Origin: Phymorhynchus buccinoides | Lineage: Eukaryota > Mollusca > Gastropoda > Neogastropoda > Raphitomidae | Assembly: GCA_017654935.2 (NCBI GenBank) | Contig: CM065693.1 | Span: 9,304,172 to 9,368,171, forward strand | Reading direction: 5' to 3' | DNA length: 64,000 bases | Shown: positions 13,690-36,425 of the stretch, in pieces | Position numbering within the stretch: the stretch's first letter is position 1 | Layout of the letters: each line of letters opens with the position of its first letter | Translations under genes and position numbers: made by a program | Notes under the pieces: generated by a model | Databases searched by the model: none | The model's input: the letters and a program-made list of their open reading frames with translations, nothing else | What the model was told of the DNA's origin: nothing

Positions 13690-14185
13690 TTTTAGTCCCC
13701 GAGCCGAAGGTTCGGGGAACTATTGTTTTTGTCTGGTCCGTCCGTCCGGCTATTCGTCCGTTTTTCGCAAAAACTATTCAGTCTATCATCATCAAATTTG
13801 GCATACTAGTTTGCCAAGATGCAAGCTATCCACTGATGTATTTAGTTTTACATTAAGGTCAAGGTCGCGCCAGTTACGGGGTTCAAACCCCAAAACACAT
13901 AATCGCTAATATCTCGCAAAGTTTTCCATGTATTTCAATGCAGTTTTTTCACAACATTTCTTGATGAATGGTCTATAACACAGTTGTCATGAATTTTTCT
14001 GTGCGCATGATCGCGCGTGCTCAAATCACGGGTCCGAACCCCAAGGCTATATATAAAAAACTATTCAGTTACGTGCTGTTTTGATGCGTTTTTATGTAGT
14101 TGCGTGCTGTTTTGATGTGTTTTTATGTATGTGTACAGCCGACACATTCCGATTTCGGAGTAGCTCGGCGATGCTGCATTGCACT
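13690..14185 (+). repeat. Dispersed repeat 'cccgagccgaaggttcgggg', copy 1
   Basis: Starts 'agtccccgagccgaaggttc', then 'ttttgtctggtccgtccgtc', 'tcgctaatatctcgcaaag' and 'gatttcggagtagctcggcg'. ~500 bp; the second copy at 30799-31350 is closely similar. Confidence 0.82.
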
Positions 14186-14189
14186 TGTC

Positions 14190-15120
14190 ATTACTGTTCT
14201 CGGTCTCTTTCTTAACCTTCTTCCTGATAAAAACAGGACTTAACAGCACCTTTCAAACTTCATGAGGAAATAAAATGACCGACTTGCTCAATCAAAGCAC
14301 TTAAAAGGCCTGTTGACCAAAAATCAATTCACAAGGACTTAAAGGCCCCTACGAACCCTGTTGAAATATGACACAAAACACGCACTCATTCAAAAATTAT
14401 TGTATGCGGCTGTATTAATATGTGTAAAATTCTTTATTCATTTCAAAATTAGGTCATAAATGATGTCAAAAACCAGCCACGTGGATAATTATCTTTAACA
14501 AAACAAAACTCATTTCTGTCGTGATTTATCCAGTCTCTGTAAAAATACTTTCAATCAACATGGATAACCTTACATACAAAACAGAAATAAGTTTTGCCAA
14601 GACTTTGACAGATATTGTAGACAAACTTTCAAATAAACACAGATCATTTATTACCCCAAAAAATGAACATACATTAACAACAACAACAAAAAAACAATAC
14701 TATGAATAGAACTTGTCACATGTTATCCAGTTTTTGTTGAACTGTTTTAAATCGTGTCATTTTGGGGGGCATATTTTCTTTACAACTTTCCGTTGCACAT
14801 GACATCTTCGTAATCATAAATTTTAGTAGATGCTTTCATTTTTGAAGTTGTCATTTATGCATGTCATCTTTTCAACTTTCCAATCAATTAGATCAATTTT
14901 TCTAATAAGAATTTCATAAAAAGGCCTCTGCTGAGGGTAAAAAAAACAGCCAAAATGTCAAAACAGTCAAAATAGTTGGAATCCACAATATCATCAGTTT
15001 TAAATTTCTCTAATTGTCGATTACTAATAACCGGAACAAGCGACTGAAAATCGTATTTTTGGAACACTGTGACCGATTTTCCGGAACAAATGGACAGTCC
15101 ATGATGGCAGGCTTCTGTGT
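14190..15120. other. AT-rich stretch, no feature recognised
   Basis: No repeat copy or ORF of note. It may hold the AFG2B 3' UTR toward 15175; no clear polyadenylation signal was chosen. Confidence 0.4.
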
Positions 15121-15175
15121 GTTCACGAGGAGGAAGAAGAAGAAGAAGAAGAAGGCACTTGTAGAAAAATTCTCC

Positions 15176-26818
<11,643 letters not shown>

Positions 26819-27434
26819 TGTTTTTGCCTGGTTGGTGGAGATGAATGATCCCTGCACACAAAAAAAGTTAATCGACTCAATGATTAATGTTAGGTTTTAA
26901 CAACAGTTATAAAATAAAACCTGTACAGTGTACCTTTTTATGATACCAGCTGTAAGAAGCTCTGATTGCAAGAATATTATCATACATGACTTATGGTTTA
27001 AATGGTCAAATTAGTTACATAAAATATTGTTTTAGTTTTAGTACTTTTACACAGATATCTTTCTTTTCCTTTCTCTACAAAGGTGACTTAACCAGATAAT
27101 CACAATAAAAATTGAAAGCAGCTCATGTTTCCTTTGCTCATTTTTTGTCTTTAAAACACTCTTCTTCTAACTTGAAATATAATGCAGTGCAGTCCTTACA
27201 TCATACCCCCTTTTCCCACAAGTCCACATCTATTATCCCTACAAAGAAATTATGCACACACACTGGCCCTCCTTTCATGAACTGTCTAATAAAGTAATAT
27301 AAAAAAAATTATCATAAAACTAAAAATGAAGTGTTTCAGTTGTCTGCCCATTTACGCTGCGAGTAAGCCATGACTGTGCATGGCATTGATGAAGGCCACA
27401 GACCTGTGTGTGTGTGACTGTGAGAGAGAGAGAG

Positions 27435-27640
27435 CTTCAGATTGTTATTAAGCTTCAAGGGTCATATGACCCCTAATTGCCGAAAATGATGGGTCCATTT
27501 CCAAAAGAATGTGCCACTGTAATATTAAATTAAAATGTTATTGCGGGATGTGGGTCAGACGACCCTGGGCTGCACAAAATGAGGGGTCAAAACACTGTCA
27601 ATATGGGTCAATGACCTGGCCCTGCTGACAATCTGAAACT
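27435..27640. repeat. Dispersed repeat pair, second copy
   Basis: Counterpart of 23250-23452 in the opposite orientation. Contains several palindromic 'gggtca..tgaccc' motifs. Confidence 0.7.
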
Positions 27641-28029
27641 TTGGTGTGTGTGTGCGTGTGTCAGGCAAAGCAGGGAGCGGGAGAGGTTGGGGTAAGCCTG
27701 TACACACGTGTGTGTGTGTGTCCTTCCTATAACTTAAGTGACCAGTCACACTGTGTGTGTGTGAGTGAGGTAAACAAAGCCAAAGTGAGCACGGCAGGTT
27801 GGGGAAAGGGTGGGGGGAAGCCAGCAGCATCACCCGGACCAAGCCAAGGAAATGCAGTGCTCAGGGCAGCTGAGAATTTGTTTTAATCTTTTCCAAACGA
27901 AAATGTTCTTGCCCGACTAGAACCTCGGCCCATATTCACCACAGAATTACAAAAATGATTATATCGGTTGGGAGTGAAACCTGGGGTCAAAGCTTCAACC
28001 CTCATCCATGTATGTACAGGCCCAAGACA

Positions 28030-28810
28030 AACATTGAGAGTAGTGTCTCAGTAGAGAGTAGTGTCCTCAGTGGAATTCCCCAGGGAAGTATACTTGGTCC
28101 TATTCTATTTACTATTTATTAATGATCTGCCACATAATCATGATAATGTTATTAGTGCTTGTAAACTTTTTGCAGATGACACAAAAATCTATACTACTAT
28201 TAATAGCTCATCTTGCAGTACCACTTTACAAAATGACATTTAGTATTTACTGTTTGCAGGATTGGTCCGATACCTGGAATTTATATTTTAATGTATCAAA
28301 ATGTGGTGTGTTACATATTGGTAAAAACAATCAGAATGTTGAATATGAAATGAGACTCAATCATGGAATTCAGCAGATAAATACTGTCACAGAAGAGAAA
28401 GATTTGGGTGTTACCTTTGATAACAAATTATCATTTGATCCTCATACAGAGAGTGGGCAAGGCAAACCAGATGTTAGGAATTATTTCTTTTTATTAAAAG
28501 AAGTTTCACTTATCTTGATATTAAAGACACTTTTCTAAAACTATATAAATCTTTTGTAAGGCCACATCTGGAATATGCTAATGCTATTTGGTGTCCTTTT
28601 TTAAAAAGGCAGTCTAATCACTAAATCAGATAGAAAAAGTTCAAAGAAGGGCCACAAAACTGCTAAAAGAATGTAAAAAACATGTCATAAACTCATATAT
28701 AATATTGAAAGGCTAAGACACCTAAACTTACACTCTCTTAAGGGTAGGAGGTTGAGAGGCAGCCTTATACAAACTTATAAGATCTTCTAGTTCTATGGTA
28801 TTGATTACAT
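28030..28810 (+). mobile_element. Non-LTR retrotransposon (CR1/Jockey-type) reverse transcriptase remnant
   Basis: Frames with frameshifts encode LFINDLPHNHDNVI, CKLFADDTKIYTTI (RT catalytic FADD), DWSDTWNLYFNVSKCGVLHI, EEKDLGVTFDNKLSFD, then LYKSFVRPHLEYANAIW. The 5' part is absent. It is broken by at least two frameshifts and a stop, so it is inactive. Clade assignment is approximate. Confidence 0.85.
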
Positions 28811-28959
28811 CAATTTTGAAACTATTCTGTTCCACAATTTAACATCACTAGAAAGTCAGAAGGCAAAGATTTTGCCTTCTGACTTTCTAATGATTTTGAC
28901 TGATTGTCCTTCAAAAACTTGCTCAGACCCAAAATAATTTTTGCAACGTCATTGATGAA

Positions 28960-29103
28960 AAATGATGCTTTACGTCCTCTCGGTCTGAAACAGACACATA
29001 TGGGACATTTGTAAATACAAAAGATGGTGGGAACGATACAGGAGGCAATGCCCGGAGGCAGTGCAACTCCAGTAAAGTCCCGATTTTTTAACAATACAGA
29101 TAG
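28960..29103 (+). repeat. Short dispersed repeat 'gaaacagacacatatgggac'
   Basis: ~130 bp ('ggtctgaaacagacacatat', 'gaggcaatgcccggaggcag', 'agtaaagtcccgattttt'). Copies at 47037-47155 (-) and 49927-50058 (+). Confidence 0.78.
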
Positions 29104-29510
29104 GTGTATGTGCAACGTCATTGCCAAAGAGGGGGCGTTATATAGGCTGGCGTGGCCTAGGCTTAAGAGCCTGTCCCTACTACTATTGAGCCGACAGGGC
29201 CTAGGCAATCACCAAAAAGTGGCAATCAGTGAATCACGCACATGTGCACATGTAAGCAGACATCTTGATTATAGCCCTAATTGTGTCCACTGCATTTTTT
29301 TTAACAAAACATTGCATTATTTGCCTTTGATTTCATGTGATATATACTGCTTATTGTAAAATAATTTATTTTATCTTTGTTGTTGTGAAAACAGCATTCT
29401 TAAAGAGCTCAATTTCAATATTTGAGTAGAATATGTTTGGTTTTGTAGCTATTCTTCAAACGGAAGTGCAATTGTTTGACCTTTTTGAGTGAAGAGTCTG
29501 TAAAAACAAC

Positions 29511-29613
29511 ATGGCTCTCCAACTTGGGAAAGTCACACACAAGCTGTGCATGACAACAGCTACATACTGCCGAATATTTGCTGCCAGATATGCCAAAAAG
29601 ATAGGTGGAGCTG
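29511..29613 (+). CDS. MRPL54: mL54 exon 1: start codon and mitochondrial presequence
   Basis: ATG at 29511; 34 codons plus 1 nt; donor GTAAGT. The peptide is rich in Arg, Lys, Thr and Ala with no acidic residue, as expected for matrix import. It ends in KKIGGA before the junction. Confidence 0.9.
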
Positions 29614-32236
29614 GTAAGTATTATGGTTAACACCAACGACAGTATCCGAAATTATTCTGAGCGTTTTTTGTTGGGTGAATAAACTGGACAGAGAAATGGA
29701 ATCTGTATTTTAATGATAGTAATTTAAGAAAATGTACCCTAACTTTATGTCAATGGAAAGAGCCCGACAAGACCTTTAAAATGATACCCAAATGATCAAA
29801 ATCGGTCAAAAATTGAGAAAGTTACGACGTTTTAAAATGATAGCTTTTTTTACATGAGCTATATAAGAAAATTTTGATCAAGGTTACCGGCCCTTACCGT
29901 ATTAATGTTTGGATGAATAAAACAGCCATAACTTTTCTTTTTTTTTGCCAATAAACAAAGCATTAGTACCAAAATAAAGCTTATTCAAAGGGGCAACATC
30001 AACCCCAAACATTAGACAGATTAGGCCTAAGCTTTTTGTGCGACTCACAAGATCGCAACATCAACGTGAGCATGACAGAAAACATGTCGGACAGGCTTCG
30101 ACGTAACACCTCCCGACTTGTGGAGACCTTGAGCAGCATTGCGATTTATTGTAGATGCACCAAATTTGGTGTACTTGTAGAAAAAAAATTAAATGTAACT
30201 GCGCATTTGTTTTAAAGAATTATGTAATTACCGTTCAGAAATGATAAACGAATGAATTGGACCCAAATATTGGATCGCTTGTCTCTCGCGATCGGCCGTC
30301 TTCGCGTAAAAAAAATCGTTCCCGAATGACCGAGTAGGTGTCTGCTTCCCGAAAGAAAGAAACTCGGATGGTCAGCGCCAAGAATAACCACCAATAAAAA
30401 CAAGCAAAGGAAGTGACCGTTTGGCACATGGCCAAAATCACGGTTCGGATTTTCAACGAGAAAAATCGCTGCGGCTTGACCTAATTCTGTCGTTCCTAAC
30501 TAAGGTGATGCATTTAGGAAAGAATAATCCAAGTTGCAATTATGAAATCTCACAACACATGGTACCGACAAACATATTCTAAAAACTTGCAAAGAGGAAA
30601 AGGATCTTGGAGTCATCTTTGACTCTGGATTAACATTTGATAACCACATTAATTTTTTTTTTTAAATAACTTTAATCAGAATGTTAAAATGCTGCGTAGT
30701 GCCTAGTGCCTAGTAGTGGTGATATTTTTGAGTCAATGTTGTTGGTGTGTGTTTGTGCATGTGTGCTGTGACTGTATGTTTAGGATAGTTGATATATTTT
30801 TAGTCCCCGAGCTGAAGGTTCGGGGAGCTATTGTTTTTGTCTGGTCCGTCCAGTGTCCGTCCGGCGTGCCTCCGTCCGTCCGGCTATTCATCCGTTTTTC
30901 TCAAAAACTATTCAGTGTATCATCATCAAATTTGGTATACTAGTTTGCCAAGATGCAAGCTATCCACTGATGTATTTAGTTTTACATTAAGGTCAAGGTC
31001 GCGCCAGTTACAGGGTTCAAACCCCGAAACACATAATCGCTAATATCTCACGAAGTTTTGCATGTATTTCAATGCAGTTTTTTTCACAACATTTCTTGTT
31101 GAATGGTCTATAAGTATAAGTATAACACAGTTGTCATGAATTTTTCTGTGCGCTCGTGTGCGCATGATCACGCGCGCACAAATCACGGGTCCGAACCCCA
31201 AGGCTATATATAAAAAACTATTCAGTTACGTGCTGTTTTGATGCGTTTTTCTGTAGTTAAGTGCTGTTTTGATGTATGTGTACAACCGACACATTCCGAT
31301 TTCGGAGTAGCTCGGCGATGCTGCGAGGGGACTTTGCAGCCACTCGGCGTTGCACTTGTTTTTATGTTTTGTTTGTAAAGTGCTGTGAGGTCAAAGGAGA
31401 AAGGGTGCCCTAAAAAAGTTTATTTTTATTAAATCAAAATTATGTTTGAAATTTTGGTAAAGGTAAAGATGTGCCCCTCCCCCCCTCCTCCATTTCTCGG
31501 TTGTTTCCACTTTTTCAGTCTTGCCTTTCTTACTGCAGATTGAGTACTTCATCCTCTATCGTTTGCTATATTTATCACTAATTTTGATCCATTTACATAA
31601 TTAAACACATGCATTCAATAATAGAAGATAAAGGCAAGACGGAAAAACGCAATGAACCAGGACTGTGACAAATGCTCTGCGGCTGTTGTGTCTACTGCAC
31701 TACATAGAGGGGATCCTATTAGATAATGGCCTTTATTATGACTCAGACTGTGATTAATTATTCGACAAAGATAATTAGCTGAAAAGGTTAATAAAATACA
31801 GCTTAATGTTTGGTAAGAAAGGCAAGTGTGAAAATGCGGGGAGAGCCGAGAAATGTAAGGTGGAGGGGGGGGCACATCTTGACCTTTACCGAAATGTTTG
31901 TTGCCACCACCTAATAATTTATTTCACTACGACTACTATCTAGGCGGCAAAGGGGCCTCAGGACAAACGATGAAGAAGCCGACGCTGGAGGTGGAAACGG
32001 ACGCGGGCAAGCTGACGCAGTTCTGCTGCGGGGCCAACATCTACACCACGGGCGATGACCCAAGGCTGAAGCCCGATGAGGAGTACCCCGAATGGCTGTG
32101 GACCCTGCGCCTCGACCGCCGCCCCGAAGACCTCAGCGAGCTGGATCCCAACGACTACAAGTACTGGAGGCGACTGCGAAAGACGACACTGAGGCAGAAC
32201 AACCAGCTGATGAAAGTGAACAAACTGAAGAAATGA
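29511..32236 (+). CDS. MRPL54: Mitochondrial ribosomal protein mL54, complete, 2 exons
   Basis: Exons 29511-29613 and 31944-32236, joined in phase 1 (donor GCTG|GTAAGT, acceptor tatctag|GCGGC), give 131 aa (human about 138). Residues 1-35 form a basic, Ser/Thr-rich mitochondrial presequence (MALQLGKVTHKLCMTTATYC). The conserved core is GANIYTTGDDPRLKPDEEYP then EWLWTLRL, ELDPNDYKYWRRLRK and a basic tail. mL54 is a component of the large subunit of the mitochondrial ribosome. The start is the first ATG of the exon. The gene is divergent from AFG2B, about 2.7 kb away, so the two may share regulatory DNA. The terminal exon has been copied repeatedly downstream. Confidence 0.95.
30500..30655 (+). 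mobile_element. LINE reverse-transcriptase fragment
   Basis: Short stretch encoding VMHLGKNNPSCNYEIS and, after a frameshift, CKEEKDLGVIFDSGLTFDNH, the same domain segment as in the copy at 28300-28450. Lies in the mL54 intron. Confidence 0.75.
30799..31350 (+). repeat. Dispersed repeat 'cccgagctgaaggttcgggg', copy 2
   Basis: Same order as 13690-14185, with slightly longer ends ('gctgcgaggggactttgcag'). It lies in the mL54 intron. Confidence 0.82.
31944..32236 (+). CDS. MRPL54: mL54 exon 2: conserved core and C-terminus
   Basis: Acceptor tatctag; begins GGKGASGQTMKKPTLEVE and ends KVNKLKK then TGA at 32234-32236. The last ~90 nt (DPNDYKYWRR to stop) plus the following (GT)-rich 3' UTR is the unit copied downstream. 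Confidence 0.95.
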
Positions 32237-32348
32237 GCGTGCATTGTTAGAATATAAGTGTGTGTGTTTGCGCGTGTGCATATGTTTGTGTATGTGTGTT
32301 TTAGACTTTAAAACAAACATTTCAAAAGTACCATGAGCATTTTAGCAA

Positions 32349-32475
32349 ATTAAGCTTAATGACTACAAGTACTGGAGACAAATTATGTGAAATCAGATAT
32401 GACACTGAGGCAGAATATTGAGAATAATGATGAAAGTTAACAAGCTGAAGAAGAAATGGCTGTTGGTTTGTGTAG
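32349..32475 (+). pseudogene. Copy 1 of mL54 terminal exon
   Basis: Carries 'aatgactacaagtactggag', 'gacactgaggcagaa' and 'tgatgaaagttaacaagctg' in the same order as the real exon end, with insertions and a stop. 3'-UTR-like 'tgttggtttgtgt' follows. Confidence 0.88.
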
Positions 32476-32552
32476 ATTCGTGTGTCAAATGAATGCTTTA
32501 GATATTTAGCAAGATATGCAGAAATATTCAATAACAAATTGATACTGATGAT

Positions 32553-32670
32553 TTTAGCTCAATTAGATCCTAATGACTTTAAGTACTGGAGACGACTGCA
32601 AAAAATGAACGACCCTGAGGCAGAATAATCAGCTAATGAAAGTGAACGAACTGAAAAATAAATAAGTGTC
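32553..32670 (+). pseudogene. Copy 2 of mL54 terminal exon, best preserved
   Basis: Translates as LAQLDPNDFKYWRRLQK before breaking down into a frameshift and stop. The nucleotide order continues through 'cagaataatcagctaatgaa' and 'agtgaacgaactgaaaaat', matching the real exon through its stop region. An AATAAA follows. Confidence 0.9.
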
Positions 32671-32689
32671 AAACTGTATTAATATCCAT

Positions 32690-32832
32690 GGTATAAGGCG
32701 ATACTTTTTTCCCAGACTGAGACCCCTGTGCCTTTTAATATGACTAATAATATAGTAAGAACATATAATAACAGAATCTGAATTTTGTGTAAAATTTGGG
32801 GGGTGCGGCTTATAGTCCGAAAAATACGGTAT
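32690..32832. mobile_element. 'actataaggcg' MITE, uninterrupted copy
   Basis: 'ggtataaggcgatacttttt', one 'cagactgagacccctgtgcc' unit, 'ttggggggtgcggcttatag', 'ccgaaaaatacggta'. It shows the single-unit interior expected of the unexpanded element and lies among the mL54 exon copies. Confidence 0.82.
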
Positions 32833-32958
32833 GTGTTTTGTCAAACTTTACACGAGCAGAAATCATGGTGATGGTCTTTGTCAGTGAATCATGGTGATGG
32901 TCTTTGCTAGTGAATCATGGTGATGGTCTTTGTTAGGAAGGAACTGATTCAGAGATAG

Positions 32959-33010
32959 ATCACCCAAGCTGATAAAATCAATCAAGCTGTAAAAGAAAAG
33001 AGTGTATCAT
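32959..33010 (+). pseudogene. Weak copy of mL54 terminal exon end
   Basis: 'caagctgataaaatcaatca' and 'gctgtaaaagaaaagagtgt' resemble the final 45 nt of the real exon plus the first UTR bases. Called mainly from its position in the series. Confidence 0.5.
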
Positions 33011-33073
33011 TAATTTCTTGGATTGGATGTGTATGTGTTCAATTAAAAGCTAGTTTATAATACACTGTGAGGA

Positions 33074-33180
33074 TTTAGGATGACTGGAGACAAGTAAGAA
33101 GGATGACGCTCCCCCTGTACAACTAGCTGATGAAAGTGAACAAACTCCAAAAGAAACGACTGTATCGGTTTGTCTGTGTG
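33074..33180 (+). pseudogene. Copy of mL54 terminal exon
   Basis: 'tgactggagacaagtaagaa', 'gatgacgctccccctgtaca', 'actagctgatgaaagtgaac' and 'aaactccaaaagaaacgact' follow the parental order, and the UTR-like 'gtttgtctgtgtgtgc' follows. Confidence 0.8.
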
Positions 33181-33414
33181 TGCACTGTGTGAATATTTCA
33201 GAGTCCTATAATAAAGTATTCAAAACTGTTCAATATTATGCAACATTGTGAAAACCTTACATAGCAAGCAGAAGCTTAAGTCAAAATTGGAGGGACTTAC
33301 ATTTTATTTTGAGATAGCCAATATTTTGAGTTAAAAAGACCTTTTATTATAAAGATTATTAAACTGCCCAGGACCAGAAAACTATAATTCTGAGTTATCC
33401 AGTGTTTTTGAGTT

Positions 33415-33836
33415 GCCGTAATTCACGGACTACAACTAGTACAAGCCGCTTGGTAATATTAGCCGCACCACCTACTTTAAAAAAAAATCTGAGAAAAAAA
33501 TGTATGCATAAGCCGCGGAAGCGTGGCGATGCACGATGTCTGCTTCTGGTTGAGTCTACAGTTGATCGCGGGTGTGTTGACTGCCAAAACGAAAGTGTCT
33601 GACCGCAAAACAGATCGTCGTTTTGTGAACATTTACTGAAATCAAGGTGATTTTTTTGGTCATCAACCATGAAGAAGGCCACAGGTCAAAGATCTGAATC
33701 TCTGAATCAAGGATGCCACTGAGTCGAGTTTACTTTCACTTTCGGTAACATATAGGCTGCGGCACTGTACTAGCCGCAGGGAGGGGGGGGGGGGGGGGGG
33801 TAAAAAAAAGAAGTTTATAGTCCGCGAATTGCGGTA
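33415..33836. mobile_element. Palindromic-ended repeat 'gccgtaattcacggac'
   Basis: Ends 'gccgtaattcacggactaca' and 'tatagtccgcgaattgcggt' are inverted repeats around ~420 bp; the interior includes 'taagccgcggaagcg' and a 20-G run. It resembles the 'actataaggcg' MITE in plan but differs in sequence. Confidence 0.65.
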
Positions 33837-33874
33837 CACGTTTTTGAGTTATCAGGAATCCACTGTATATATCA

Positions 33875-33961
33875 TAATGCTTAAAACTACTGGAGATGTC
33901 TGTGACGCTCCCCCAGAACAAGCTCCTGAAAGTCAACAAACTGATAAAGACAGGAGTGTGT
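33875..33961 (+). pseudogene. Copy of mL54 terminal exon
   Basis: 'aaaactactggagatgtctg', 'tgacgctcccccagaacaag' and 'ctgaaagtcaacaaactgat' repeat the parental order. The shared 'gacgctcccc' shows that it and the copy at 33074 derive from a common intermediate. Confidence 0.75.
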
Positions 33962-34143
33962 TACTGTGGAACCTCCCTTATAAGATCTTCAAAAATCATC
34001 CAAAATGAGGTCTTATAACTAATATAACTTTATAAGGGAGGGGTCTTAAAGGGAGGTAATTTTAATACTTACAAAGAAGGGCAATGTCTCAGAGAAGTAG
34101 GTCTTATGTGGGAGGGAGTCTTATAATGGGAGGTTCCACTGTA
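33962..34143. mobile_element. TA-flanked MITE, copy 2
   Basis: 'tactgtggaacctcccttat' to 'gggaggttccactgta'; interior 'aaaaatcatccaaaatgagg' as in copy 1. Confidence 0.82.
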
Positions 34144-34283
34144 TTAATGTTCAGTTGGTGAAAGTTCAGGTGGGCAGAAATATTTTCAGGATTTCGTCAC
34201 TGTAGTGAACGAATGTTCACAATTGCCTAGAACGACTGGTGACTGCTTTTGAATAAAATAACTGATTCAAAGGTAAAACCGGA

Positions 34284-34330
34284 CTTTGAAAGTGAACAAT
34301 CTGAAAAAGAAGTGTGTCGAAATAGTGTGT
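34284..34330 (+). pseudogene. Short remnant of mL54 terminal exon end
   Basis: 'ctttgaaagtgaacaatctg' then 'aaaaagaagtgtgtcg' matches the last codons (K-V-N-K-L-K-K) region. A (GT)n run follows, as after the real gene. Confidence 0.55.
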
Positions 34331-34994
34331 GTGTGTGTGTGTGTGTGAAAAACTTGGTTCATAGTCCTGAAGGAAACCGTCTCTAAATTGCTTTTTAAAA
34401 AGATTTTTCTTCTCTTTTTTAAATTTTTTTTTTTTTTTTTGATCAACGAAACCACAAACACCACTAACTGTGTATACTTTTTGAAGTTCTGTGAAAAGAA
34501 TAAAATAAAGGCAAAATTTTGTGCTGGTTTACTTTTTGTCCCAATGGGGGGGACAGTGTATGAGCATGGTACATAGAGAGATCTCTTTCGAATTATGAAA
34601 TTCTCGTCGGTATGTATATCTGCTAACAAACACTGTCTTGTGGATCAAACCTAACAGGAAGACAACCAATAAAAGAATGGTGTCCTCTCTGCACTAGGCC
34701 GAAAAGTCCACAATTTAAGCAAACCAGCACAAGCTGAAAAGAAAAATGAACATTTTGGGTAAAATAGATAAGTTATTAAAATGCAGAAACTGCGATTTGA
34801 AAAATTTAATACATGTGGGTAGAAAGAGCCAACCACTGAGGTGATCCTCTAATTAAAGGGATGCAAATAAACCTTGTAGTGTAGCTACTCCCTGAACCCA
34901 ACATGTAAAGAGCTGGAAAGGCAGTGCATAAGGAGTTGGCAGTGGATCCAGTGAACCCTTTTTTATTATTATTTGAGACAGCTAAACAATTCCA

Positions 34995-35187
34995 ACTGTT
35001 ATTGGTAGTATGATGTGTAAAATATCGCCACTTATATACTGATCAACATGAAGATAGAAATTTACCTAAATTTAGTCGACCTTTAAATGGCTATATCTTC
35101 ATGTTGATCAGATATATATATGTGGTGATTTTTTTTTTACTATAATACTTCTTAAACATCATACCACCAATACCAGTTAGAATTTTT
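34995..35187. repeat. Palindromic element ~190 bp
   Basis: Arms 'actgttattggtagtatgat', 'actgatcaacatgaagata' and complements 'tatcttcatgttgatcag', 'atcataccaccaatacca'. No other copy in the window. Confidence 0.75.
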
Positions 35188-35520
35188 TAAGGCAGCGTTT
35201 AATGCTCCAAAAAAATAGACGATTTTGACAAAAAAACAGATGCTTGTGGCAAAAGAAAAGACCATCTAACCCTAACCACGGAAAGAACCAAGAAATAGAG
35301 CAGGAGGGTGTAAATCTACATATTTGCAGAGAAATTGATGTACAAAGCCATGCACTTATACTATTTTTTTTGCTGGAACCATTCCTTTTTTTGGTTGATA
35401 AATTTTAAGTCATTTTTTAACCGTCTCAAGTGATTAAAAATGAAAATTTTCATTTTCTAGGCCATTTCGTGACGGTTTCCTTCTGGAGTATCATTGTGAT
35501 GATTATACTAGCAAGTTAGA

Positions 35521-35595
35521 CCTTATCAACTACAAGTTTGTGACTGTCAACAAACTGGATAAGAAATGAGTGTCCGTTTGTGTCTATTGTGTGCG
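35521..35595 (+). pseudogene. Copy of mL54 terminal exon end
   Basis: 'ccttatcaactacaagtttg' and 'actgtcaacaaactggataa' then 'gaaatgagtgtccgtttgtg' matches the parental end, including the stop context AAATGAG. Confidence 0.7.
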
Positions 35596-36137
35596 AGTTG
35601 AGTATAGGCAAAGACTGTATAGGGGAAGACAAGCATCCGGTCTCTTTTCCCTATATGAGTAGTGAGGACAGAAACACTGGTTATGTCCCTTTTAAACGTG
35701 ACACATTTACACGTCGATAGGCCAGTTGAATTCTCCGTTCAAATTCCAGTCTGAGTCTTTGGATAGCCGCTGCTGTGAATGGTGTATAACTACCCCACTA
35801 ACGATAACTCTATCAGCCTGGTTCGCTGTAACTTTTAAGTAGTCCATCTTACCCTTTTATAATCTTTGGTATAGGTATACAGAAGTATTTTGAGGACATT
35901 TGTTTTTTGGACTTTGTGATTTAAAGTTGTAAAAAGAAAATTCTGCAGGTATGCAAAAGTAATGTGAAGAACTTACCAGTTTATGTGATGAAAACTAGAA
36001 TAACTACTGGTGATGACTTAGCATCAACAAAACAATTAACTGTTGAAGGTCAAATATTTTAACAAAGATATTTGCTAAAATACTGTGAAGCTTTCAGTGA
36101 ACTACCGTAGATCTATGTATCAAGTTTTAACTATTGT

Positions 36138-36385
36138 AGATGACTACCTCAAATCAGACTGAAAAAACAAGCTGGTAACTGTCAACGCATTTGAGAAAAA
36201 AAAAATTAAGGTTGTGTACATCAGTAAGTCTAGAGTTCTGGTATGTGGAAAATTCAGTATTAAGCTTTTGGGGGCTTTTAGCACACAAGACTCTTTACAT
36301 TACAACTATTGGATATGGCTGACAGAATAAGAAACTGGTGAGAATAAACAAATTCAAACAGAAGTGACTGTTGATTTTTAGGATG
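36138..36385 (+). pseudogene. Two further decayed copies of mL54 terminal exon
   Basis: First: 'gatgactacctcaaatcaga' and 'acaagctggtaactgtcaac' (36138-36200). Second: 'cattacaactattggatatg', 'gacagaataagaaactggtg' and 'agaataaacaaattcaaaca' then 'gaagtgactgttg' (36288-36385). These are the most distant copies I can recognise, about 4 kb from the parent. Confidence 0.55.
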
Positions 36386-36425
36386 TGTACCCTTTGGTAC
36401 TGATGAAAATTTTGTTAGCAAAAGT

